The translations under genes and the position numbers were made by a program. The notes under the pieces were generated by a model. The model was not told the origin of the DNA and searched no databases. It saw only the letters and a list, made by a program, of their open reading frames with translations. DNA of 64,000 bases, from assembly GCF_026213295.1 (NCBI RefSeq), contig NC_079427.1, forward strand, positions 30,649,184-30,713,183, in the 5' to 3' direction. The first letter of the stretch is position 1. Each line of letters opens with the position of its first letter. Shown here one piece after another: positions 56,534-64,000 of the stretch. This DNA comes from Gadus chalcogrammus. Taxonomy: Eukaryota; Chordata; Actinopteri; Gadiformes; Gadidae.

Positions 56534-57477
56534 CTAAATACCTCTTTTTACTGACATGTTTTCAATGGGCATTGCCCTGCTCTGCAGAATTTGATATTTT
56601 CTTCGCACTAATCCTATGACCCTTTCTACATGAATACGAACATTAGCAAATGTTCTTGTTTCCTCTACCTCAAATGCAGATAGCTGGCTCTTCCCTTTTG
56701 TGAAAGCTGGCATCTTCAATGAAGCACAGTAAAATCCTACACTATCCCCTATATTAAAGCCACGGTCAGCAAGAACAATGTCTCCAGGCAACAGATTCTT
56801 TAGAATGCTGCTCTCTACAGTAATATGCTTGTCACTAACTCTTCCTCCCCACGCATGACTGATGTAGGTGATATATCCTTGAGGAGCAACACCAATGAGA
56901 AATTTAACTGTGTTGTGGTGTTTGTAGCTAGACCAGGTCTGTGCTCTCGCAAGTAAATTGGAAGGCCTTTCAATGAACACTTCAAAACAGTCAACTATCA
57001 CGGCAACCTTGCATCCAAATGCTTGCCTAAATGACATTGGCATAGTCGCTTGCAGTACCTCTCGCTCTGGCAATTCTATTAGGAACTCCAGCCTTTCATG
57101 AAGGACGCAGATTAACTTGTGCCAAATTCTAGAAGCGGTGGAACAGGAAACCTTGAACCTGAAGGCCAAATCCTGGAGTGAAAGATTTAATCTCAATCTA
57201 AGTAAAGCCAAAATGAGCTGTTCAAATGTGGAGAGTGCAGACAAAGGGCTACAGGGGATGTATGGCTCACATAGTTGAAACACTTGCATCAAAACTAAGA
57301 AATTTGGCAGTCCTGTGTAAAACTTAGTCTTGTCTTGGTTGTTCTGAAAGGCCTCTTGGGTAAATTGTGTGTCCAGTGCCTTAATTCTGAGGTCGCTCAG
57401 CTCTGCTGATGCTTGGTTCATAGGGTCTTCCATCTTGTCAAGATCGTCCATGCTCAGGTCTGTCTGACATTCTGCAT
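56534..57477 (-). CDS. ISL2EU transposase, DDE (DDE_Tnp_4-type) exon
   Basis: An open frame of 314 codons from the acceptor (TTTGATGTAG, AG at 57479-57478) to the stop at 56534. An HTH-like region (LSLQDLAFRFKVSCSTASRI) precedes the RNase H-fold core: VAVIVDCFEVFIERPS (first Asp), SYKHHNTVKFLIGVAPQGY, GGRVSDKHITVES, GDIVLADRGFNIGD (second Asp) and RIHVERVIGLVRRKYQIL (Glu). This is the IS4/IS5-like transposase of animal ISL2EU elements. No stop or frameshift is present. An internal ATG at 57451 would give a 305-aa product without the THAP finger. Phase at the acceptor matches the THAP exon donor. Confidence 0.88.
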
Positions 57478-57796
57478 CTACATCAAATATTTGGCAAAGG
57501 GGATAAGATTAAAAGAGATAGTTTACTTTATTTCGGTCAGTTTAACATTTACAATTCATTACAGATATATGATGTAAGAATGCAATGTAAAAATAAAATT
57601 TGTATATATATGCTCTATATACACATACAATATGTAAAGACGAGTTATCAACCACACAACTAAATATATATATAGTTTTAGAGTTTGCAGTTCTACATTT
57701 ACGTTCTACATCCCTGTGATATCCATATGGTAATATCACCCCCATGTTCTGCATTATTTACGGTTTAAGCTAAGGTTTGCAAGCTATGTCACTTAC

Positions 57797-58012
57797 CTGT
57801 CACAAAGTGATCACCGCAAACACGAGCATTGCCAGACTCCACTCCACTAGACTTCAGCGAAGGTTTTTAATCCATGCCTGGCGGCGCTTCTTCGTGATAT
57901 TTCTTAAATTATCACCCTTATGGTGCACAACTTTGGGGGTGCGAAAATAGCTTTTTTCTCTCTCTCTGTTGGATCGGTTAGAACAACGATACACCGAGCA
58001 AAACATAGGCAT
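57797..58012 (-). pseudogene. ISL2EU transposase THAP exon, one frameshift
   Basis: ATG at 58012 (minus), about 50 bp inside the inverted end. It reads MPMFCSVYRCSNRSNRE and continues to RRQAWIKN, then TGA in that frame. In another frame the THAP domain goes on: SSGVESGNARVCGDHFVT, with the second Cys/His pair, and a good donor ACAG|gtaagt at 57796. The exon length (216 nt) is off by one base from what the phases need, so a single indel near 57880 is the likely cause. THAP fingers bind the transposon ends; with the break the full transposase would not be made. Confidence 0.72.
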
Positions 58013-58098
58013 TGTTGCCGCTCTTTACACTGGCTCAGCACTTCCTGCCCTCCACTTGAAAGCGCGGGAAAGGTGTGACGTCATCTGAAAAAAACCTA

Positions 58099-58550
58099 TT
58101 GACTCCTGAAAATAGAGCTCAAGTTCAAGACAATCTGAAGTGCAGACAAATGAAGCTAAAGAGCTACTTTGAAAGACAAACACAAAAGTTGCCAGATCTA
58201 CGAACAGGTGAAAATGTCAGGGTACAGAAAGGAGATACATGGCAGCCAGCTGTGGTTGTGGAAATACATCAGCTACCAAGATCCTTCATAGTTCGCACAC
58301 AAGATGGACGAGTCTACAGGAGGAACAGAAAGCATACTGAAGACAGGCGAGAGGGAATTTCCACCTACAGAGATGCAGGACATTCCCACATACACACACA
58401 CTGAAACGGCACACACTGGATCTGACACAGAAGGCAACGACACAGAGGTCAATCAGGACACTGACTCACATGATGGACCAGCACAGTTACAATTACATCA
58501 CACAAGGTCTGGGAGACAAGTCAAGATTCCAGCAAGATACAGAGACTAGA
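58099..58550 (+). pseudogene. Gypsy integrase C-terminal part
   Basis: Resumes after the ISL2EU element: AQVQDNLKCRQMKLKSYFER, LRTGENVRVQKGDTWQPAVV and IVRTQDGRVYRRNRKH (the C-terminal DNA-binding beta domain), then in another frame QLHHTRSGRQVKIPARYRD, the usual end of pol, with a stop just before the purine tract region. One frame change at about 58350. Confidence 0.85.
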
Positions 58551-58607
58551 CATACCTTCGAACTCAAGCAGATTGAGTATGTCACATAGGTTGTGTTACT
58601 GAGTGTT

Positions 58608-58640
58608 AATGGAAAAAAAAAAAAAAATAGAAGAAAAAAA
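58608..58640 (+). repeat. A-rich tract
   Basis: A long A tract broken by a single T and G, between pol and the polypurine tract. Confidence 0.7.
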
Positions 58641-58871
58641 AAAGAATGTTGTAGATTTATTAATGCATGAGTGTAACATAATGCATTTTGTTGTTGGTTT
58701 TGTTAGATATGCTGTAGAATACAATACAAGTTTATTTGAATGGTGTTAAACCGTGAAGAAAAAGTTTTACCTTAAGGCATTGTTTTATGTTACGTGTCAT
58801 AACTACAACAAAGAAGTGAGGCATTATTTTGTGTCAGTTTAATTTAAAACGAAAGCAAAACAAAGCATCTT

Positions 58872-58882
58872 AAGAAAGGGGA
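58872..58882 (+). promoter_or_regulatory. polypurine tract of the Gypsy element
   Basis: AAGAAAGGGGA lies directly before the 3' LTR; this is the plus-strand primer site. Confidence 0.85.
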
Positions 58883-59027
58883 TGTAATGTATTATGTGTG
58901 TTTCCGTAGTTCAGGTTGTATGACGTCAGGACGTAATTGCATGTACTTGTATAATGGCGGACAACAAGTAAAGACGTGTTTTTGATTCTAAGCAGCGCAT
59001 GTGTCCGAGTCACATCAATATACAACA
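58883..59027 (+). repeat. 3' LTR (145 bp)
   Basis: TGTAATGTATTATGTGTG to CAATATACAACA, followed by the target copy ATACC. Confidence 0.96.
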
Positions 59028-59032
59028 ATACC

Positions 59033-59271
59033 CACCCAAAACTTATATTGCCAGAAATCTGATAAATCATATACTTCTGCAATGGCAAATACACACCTAA
59101 ACGCAACCTTATTATTACGTTATGTGGGGTTGGGTATACAAGGAACCTCTGTCTACCACACACACAAACCTCACAAGATCTGTGTAAAGAACACACTGAC
59201 AGTCAATAAGTTGACATTAATAATACACAACACACAAAATAGGCATGTAAAAGACCAATAAACACCTGAAT
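59033..59271. other. flank between two Gypsy elements
   Basis: AT-rich, rich in ACACAC words; no feature was recognised. Confidence 0.4.
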
Positions 59272-59407
59272 TGACTGTCACAACGGTTGTATGTCCATGT
59301 CCTGCTCCTGTTGTGTCTGCCACTCGGCCGCGTCAACCATCTGCATTCTGCGGCAGACTGGTCCGGCCCCCTCGTGCATGGGGCATTGACTTAATAACTT
59401 TTACGTC

Positions 59408-59467
59408 ACACGCACACACACACGCACGCACGCACGCGCACACGCACACACACACACACACACACAC
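59408..59467. repeat. (CA)n / (CACG)n microsatellite
   Basis: ACACGCACGCACGCACGC and then CA repeats. Confidence 0.9.
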
Positions 59468-59537
59468 CAACCTGGTATCACGCCAAATAGATACGTTGGT
59501 CCACCTCACAAGATGTGTTCAGTGTCACGCTTTGCCT

Positions 59538-59622
59538 GACCAAAGCGTGAGGAGCTTTCTTCCGCTATTCCTCCATTCATTTAGATTAGCGGCAGAAAGC
59601 GTACTCCTCACGCTTTGGGGAA
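59538..59622. repeat. hairpin, about 30-bp arms
   Basis: CAAAGCGTGAGGAG and CTTTCTTCCGCT pair with AGCGGCAGAAAGC and CTCCTCACGCTTTG; the loop is about 25 bp. Confidence 0.75.
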
Positions 59623-59660
59623 CACGCCTTGCGAGGAAAATTATCCTTCTCAACCCACTG

Positions 59661-59933
59661 TCACAACGGTTGTATGTCCATCTCCTGCTCCTGTTGTGTC
59701 TGCCACTCGGCCGCGTCAACCATCTGCATTCTGCGGCAGACTGGTCCGGCCCCCTCGTGCATGGGGCATGTCTCATCCTCGATACGGAGCTCTCTCTCAC
59801 GCGCTTCTCTCCGCTCACAGTACTGGCACCCTCCCAGTGCGCAGGGGTGTCGGGACAAGGCATCGGCGTTGGCGTGGCTGGCTCCGGCCCTGTCTACCAC
59901 CGTGAAGACGTAGGACTGCAGCGTTTTAATTAG
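59661..59933 (-). pseudogene. Gypsy RNase H-integrase linker
   Basis: The minus strand encodes LQSYVFTVVDRAGASHANAD, then ALSRHPCALGGCQYCERRE, the usual 'xHxNADALSRxP' end of RNase H in Gypsy pol. It joins the RNase H at 62220 across the hAT insertion. Confidence 0.82.
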
Positions 59934-62219
59934 GGGAGCGAATCTCTTGGCACCTCACGATTCGATTCCGATTATGAGGTCAACGATTAGATTCTGAAGC
60001 GATTATCGGTTCAACAATTTTTTTTATGTACATTTCCATGCGTGATTTTCAAAAATATATGTATACATCTGGGTTTGCTACTCAGAGTTTGCTAATCACT
60101 TCCTTCTTTTGTGATGATCATTAAAGACATCAACAGATAAATTAACTTATCTAATATTTCATAAGAGAGAATGCTTTTATCACAAAAATGAGTTTCTATG
60201 AACAATGCAATAATCAATGCAGCTTGCATTATAACACAATATGGAATCATGCAGAAAATAGGTTTCAGTTTTATTTTCTAATCTTTATTTTCTATGTCAT
60301 TAAAGAGCCCATGCCATTAAAATCACATTTTTCCTATTGTTTGTTAAATAACATAGGTCTGAATAAGTTTGTGAGCTGTGGTAAGTTTGAAATCTATGCA
60401 GTTTGTCTGCTGAATGCAATAGGCAATGAAAGGAAAAAGGCAGAAGAAATGAGCCGATCTGGATAAGGTGACACTGTGACGTAGCGTTGTCAAACTATTA
60501 TTCATGGCCCTGCCCACTTGGTTGGTTCGTAACCACCCACAAGAATTCTGAAAGAGTCGTGATTGAGCTAGTGCTAAATGCTAATACGTGTAGGTTAGTT
60601 GCTTAGTTCGTAGTAACAGGCTAGTAACAGAATTTTGAATGCAATGGCAGAACGACATCGAAGTACATGAACTGTGACATGCTGCCTGCCGCCGGTTGCC
60701 GCGAGGCACCACCGCCGCGAAGCACCACCGCCCGGCAGCGGGCAGCCGGGCGGTGGTGCCTCGCGCCGGCAGCAGGCAGCAGGCAGCAGGCAGCGCGCGG
60801 TTCTGTCTACTACAGATTGATGTGGAAGTGGAAGAACCAGAGACGTTGGAGAACCCGACGAAGTCCTTTGTGATTCATTATATCGTCTGGACGTGCACAC
60901 AGCTTTTGGCCGTGATAATATGTATTATTTGATATAGATATCTATGTATTATATGATATTATTTAGATATAGAGCTCCAGGACTGTAACGCAATTGTTGT
61001 ACACTTCCTTGTTATTTGGATAACCGTTCTGCTGTTGGTGTGATGGCGCATAACGCGTCGGACTCTCGTCTCTGGTATTTCTACAACGAGACTCGTAGTG
61101 GGGGTTATCTCAGCCATGGCCAAGGGATAGTTGACCGCGGTCGTCTCCCGCCGGAGTCTCGCTGCCGATGGACCACCGCCTCGGCTTCAGGAGGCGGTGA
61201 TTAGCGCTGACCGCTGCCGAGGCGGTGGGAAGCAGGGCTCAAGCGGGATACATTCGCGGCCAACAATCCCCTTCTCCTCCATGTCGTGGTTCATGTACTT
61301 CAGGGAGTCAAAGCCAAAGTTCCTTTCCCCCAATTCATTATCAACCATGGCTGCGATAACCCCCACTACGAGTCTCGTTGTAGAAATACCGAGACGAGAG
61401 TCCGACGTCTTATGCGCCATCACACCAACAGCAGAACGGTTATCCAAATAACAAGGAAGTGTACAACACTTGCGTTAGAGTCCTGGGGCTCTACATCTAA
61501 ATAATATCATATAATACATAGATATCTATATCAAATAATACATATTATCACGGCCAAAATCTGTGTGCACCTCCAGACGATATAATGAATCACAAAGGAC
61601 TTCGTCGGGTTCTCCGACGTCTCTGGTTCTTCCACTTCCACATCAATCTGAAGAAGACGCGGTCGTTTGAGATTCATAATAGCCTATCGTCTGGAGGCTC
61701 ACACAGCTTTTGGCCGTGATAATATATATTATATATTATATGATAAAGATATCTATGTATAATATGGGTTTCTAAGAGCCATTGCGATACATCCACCGTA
61801 AACAGAGCGCATGGTACCGTGGCTACAAGCTGCTCAGGGCCAGGTGATAATATATATTATATTATATAGATAGTGTTTGTGGCCCACTAATACCTATATT
61901 AAAGCATCCATAAAATAGCATGGCATGGGATCTTTAAAGGAAAAGCTGCTCTTGAATTAGAAGGAGTTCTTGTGTCTGGCTGTGAGTTTGCACGCATCCT
62001 ATGCGTAGGCTGAATCGCAATCGTGTCAAGACAAATCAGATTGGCCGATACACACTGAAGATAAATTCAATAATTTTAAAATTACAAAAATTTCAAATTT
62101 CAAATTACAAAAAAAATATTTTTTTTTAATTCCGATTATTCATTTCTCTGCATCGAGACAGAATCGTTCTAGCGAGAATCGCGAAGCATCGAAGAATCGA
62201 TTATTTTTCCCACCCCTAG
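59934..62219. mobile_element. hAT-like element inserted in the Gypsy pol
   Basis: The ends TAGGGGAGCGAATC and (inverse) TAGGGGTGGGAAAAATAATC pair. The flanks, read on the minus strand, are ATTGATAC and ATTAAAAC, a diverged 8-bp duplication (6 of 8). GATTCGATTCCGATTA-type words occur near both ends. It carries a TTAA element inside. Confidence 0.75.
60304..61933. mobile_element. TTAA-flanked transposon, family D, second copy with an internal palindrome
   Basis: TTAA lies at 60300-60303 and 61934-61937. The ends AGAGCCCATGCCATT and (inverse) AGATCCCATGCCATG pair. Inside, 60985-61120 is repeated inverted at 61348-61486 (TTATTTGGATAACCGTTCTG and its inverse), so this copy is partly folded back. 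GC-rich CCCGGCAGCGGGCAGCC matches the 7355-8494 copy. Confidence 0.8.
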
Positions 62220-63489
62220 TATCAATCCAGCACGCAACTTGGCCCTCTGGGTCTCTGAAGGACATCAGCCACTGCAGTGCCGAATGATCTGTCCTGACAG
62301 TGAAGGGCCGGCCACACAGGTAGTACTTGAAGTGCTTAATCGCCGCCACCATGGCGAGGAGCTCTCGGCGCGTGACGCAGTAGCGGCGCTCAGCCTTGTT
62401 GAAGGTTTTGCTGAAATACGCCACCACTCTCTCCCCCTCTGGCCCCGCCTGAGCCAGCACTGCACCCATGCCCAAGTCGCTGGCATCCGTGTCCAGAGTA
62501 AACTGCAACCCGGGGTCCGGGGGGGTGAGGACGGGGGCCTCAGTCAGTGCCTTCTGGAGGGAGCTGAAGGCTTGTTGGCACTGTGGCGTCCAGGTGAAGT
62601 CCCAGTCCTTCTGCAGCAGGTGGTGCAGGGGGGCAGCTATGCAGGAGAAACCTCGCACAAACTTCCTGTAATATGAGGCCAGGCCGAGGAAGCTCTTCAT
62701 CTGTCGTTGGTCAGTTGGTGTCGGCCAGTCTCTCACTGCATGCACTTTCTCCTCCAGTGTGCTGATGCCTTCTCCCCCCGTCTGTGACCCAAAATCTCCA
62801 CCTCCTTCCTCATGAAGCGGCACTTATTCGGGTGCAATTTCAGGCCCGCCGCCGCCACCGTCTGCAGCACCAGCCTCAGCGATTCCAGGGCCGTTTGGAA
62901 GGAGCTCCCATGGGCCAGGATGTCGTCCAAATACACCAGACATCTCTGACAGGGGATGCCAGCCAGCACCCTGTCCATGAGTCTCTCGAAGGTGGCTGGG
63001 GCGTTGCACAGGCCAAAACTGAGGACCCGGAACGGCCACAACCCCCTGTCCTTACAGAAGGCAGTCTTTGGTCTTGCTTCAGGGCTGAGGGGGCACCTGC
63101 CAGTATCCACTTCGCAGGTCGAGTAAAGAGAACCAGGAAGAGCCAGACACCAAGTCCAGTGACTCATCGATCCTGGGTAATGGATACGAGTCCTTTCTTG
63201 TCACACTGTTCAGCGGCCTGTAGTCTACACAGAATCTCATCTTGGTGCTCCTCTTCTTCGACACCATCACCACTCCCGAGGCCCAGGGGCTGTCCGACAG
63301 TTCAATAATGCCATCTCTTTGCATCTCTTCAACCGCTCTGTCTGCAGCCTCACGGTGAGCCATGGGGAGGCGCCGGGGACGCGTCTTGATCGGCCGTGCA
63401 TCCTCAGTGTCTATTTCGTGTTGGACTAGGTGTGTCAGGCCCACTTCATTGTCTGTTAGTGCAAAAATGTCCATAAAGTCAGATAACAC
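62220..63489 (-). pseudogene. Gypsy RT and RNase H, minus strand
   Basis: RT: VQHEIDTEDARPIKTRPRRL, DGIIELSDSPWASGVVMVSK, MRFCVDYRPLNSVTRKDSYP and SLLDLRSGYWQV, then after a frame change FRVLSFGLCNAPATFERLMD and RCLVYLDDILAHG with the intact YLDD box. RNase H: LQFTLDTDASDLGMGAVLAQ, RRYCVTRRELLAMVAAIKHF and FTVRTDHSALQWLMSF. Two frameshifts lie at about 63080 and 62780. The upstream protease part lies to the right. Confidence 0.88.
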
Positions 63490-64000
63490 CTTCCACAGCT
63501 ACTCCTGCTGCCATTGCTCCAATTGGCCACAATTCTGTCTCCATATCCCTCTCACCGCCGACAACCTGTCCGTTTCCCCCACCGTAGTTGACTGGGCTGG
63601 GGAAGATGAATCGGCATGTGCAGAAGGGGGCTGACCCTTGCTGGGGGCATGGGGCACTAGTGGCAGGAAGCTGCTAACAGGGGGTATTTCTCTCTACTGG
63701 GGTATTTGTGTCATGGCAGTGTGTTTCCATGGCTGTCCTGACCAGGGGGTGTGGCTTTGGGGGCTGGGTGAGCGGTATCAGTTTAACAGTGGGGCCCCCG
63801 GGAAATGTGTTTTTCCCCAGGTCCAGCAGACAGCGCGCAGCCCTCAAAAAGTCCTGCACCTGCGCCACCCATACAGTGAAATCCACCGACAGACCTCCCA
63901 CATTCAACGTCACCCTCCCCTTACTAAGCATAGGGGCCAACTCACCAGTCACTGTCCTCAGCTGCACTGTAGTCTGCTCTAACTGTGTCCCCGCCGGAAC
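63490..64000 (-). pseudogene. Gypsy protease region, partial
   Basis: The minus strand at 63674-63967 gives QLRTVTGELAPMLSKGRVTL, VGGLSVDFTVWVAQVQDF and LDLGKNTFPGG, the C-terminal half of a retropepsin-like domain. The DTG active site would lie beyond 64000. The stretch 63490-63670 is the usual linker and has stops. Confidence 0.65.

Larger units (their letters stand above)
51274..58098. mobile_element. ISL2EU-type DNA transposon with two convergent genes
   Basis: The outer ends are inverted: TAGCTTGTTTTC versus (inverse) TAGGTTTTTTTC, then an ACGTGAC/ACGTCAC stretch and TTTCAAGTGGAGGGCAGGAA on both sides (51313-51332 and 58040-58059). The flanking dinucleotide is TA; boundaries are uncertain by about 2 bp. 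Plus strand: a SWIM/YqaJ protein. Minus strand: a THAP-DDE transposase. This pairing is the hallmark of ISL2EU (IS4EU) elements. Removing the element with one TA keeps the Gypsy integrase frame open across the site. Confidence 0.85.
47628..59027 (+). mobile_element. Ty3/Gypsy LTR retrotransposon, young, interrupted by an ISL2EU transposon
   Basis: Two 145-bp LTRs (47628-47772 and 58883-59027) differ at one base. The 5-bp duplication ATACC lies at 47623-47627 and 59028-59032. Without the 6.8-kb insertion the element is about 4.6 kb and reads gag, protease, RT, RNase H, integrase, the normal Gypsy order. The coding region has a small gag deletion, one frameshift and one nonsense codon besides the insertion. 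Confidence 0.95.
59272..59769. repeat. 118-bp direct duplication of the Gypsy linker
   Basis: 59272-59389 and 59652-59769 share GTCACAACGGTTGTATGTCC, TGTGTCTGCCACTCGGCC and CCTCGTGCATGGGGCAT. The 260 bp between them hold a (CA)n tract and a hairpin. Confidence 0.9.
59272..64000 (-). mobile_element. second Ty3/Gypsy element, minus strand, running off the window end
   Basis: From right to left: protease remnant (about 63670-64000), RT (62700-63489), RNase H (62220-62700), then after a hAT insertion the RNase H-integrase linker (59661-59933). The integrase should follow but the sequence degenerates into a duplication and simple repeats. Confidence 0.85.

Noticed and set aside
59271..59933. 220-codon plus-strand ORF
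   Set aside because: It is antisense to the Gypsy linker (SHANADALSRHP on the minus strand) and crosses a (CA)n tract and the duplication.

Overview
This is animal, almost certainly teleost fish, genomic DNA. Coding sequence is split by GT-AG introns, long (CA)n/(TG)n tracts occur, and the mix of DIRS, Ty3/Gypsy, BEL/Pao, L1-like, Tc1, hAT, Harbinger, ISL2EU and TTAA-target elements fits fish genomes. No bacterial-style operons, tRNAs, rRNAs or CRISPR arrays were seen.

One host gene is supported. It is a serine carboxypeptidase of family S28, closest to thymus-specific serine protease (prss16), on the minus strand from 46602 down to 12185. I found eight coding exons (46421-46602, 31283-31515, 26012-26162, 24350-24464, 14569-14770, 13651-13741, 13116-13348, 12185-12294). 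All junctions use GT and AG, all phases agree, and together they give 438 codons plus a TGA stop. They carry Ser (GGSYPG), Asp (GAIDPWH) and His (GTAHC) in family order. The exon or exons for the signal peptide and N-terminus were not found, so the gene is 5'-partial here. About 1.3 kb of coding sequence is spread over 34 kb because the introns are full of transposons.

Layout: 1-1835 holds a DIRS ORF1 remnant (minus strand). 1.9-11.9 kb is a mosaic of short DNA transposons: Harbinger/Myb remnants, TTAA-flanked elements and a 1-kb fold-back element with an 8-bp target duplication. 12.2-31.5 kb holds gene exons with microsatellites and minisatellites. The introns there contain a second fold-back element, a Harbinger derivative with only its Myb gene, an integrase-like pseudogene whose 5' coding segment is repeated four times, and a Tc1 element. 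31.8-35.6 kb holds a Ty3/Gypsy relic with integrase upstream of reverse transcriptase (Gmr1-like order), followed by a BEL gag fragment. 35.6-43.8 kb holds TTAA and GC-rich elements, a possible two-exon small ORF, and an L1-like LINE split by three MITEs. 44.1-46.4 kb is a nest of hAT elements with a solo LTR, ending 6 bp from a prss16 splice donor.

The most notable mobile unit is at 47.6-59.0 kb. A young Ty3/Gypsy element (two 145-bp LTRs differing at one base, 5-bp duplication ATACC) carries inside its integrase gene a 6.8-kb ISL2EU-type DNA transposon. That transposon has two convergent genes. One is a six-exon SWIM/YqaJ-nuclease protein gene with all splice sites and phases intact (530 aa). 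The other is a THAP + DDE transposase gene whose THAP exon appears frameshifted. The right end of the window, 59.27-64.0 kb, is another Ty3/Gypsy pol on the minus strand, split by a hAT element that itself contains a TTAA element.
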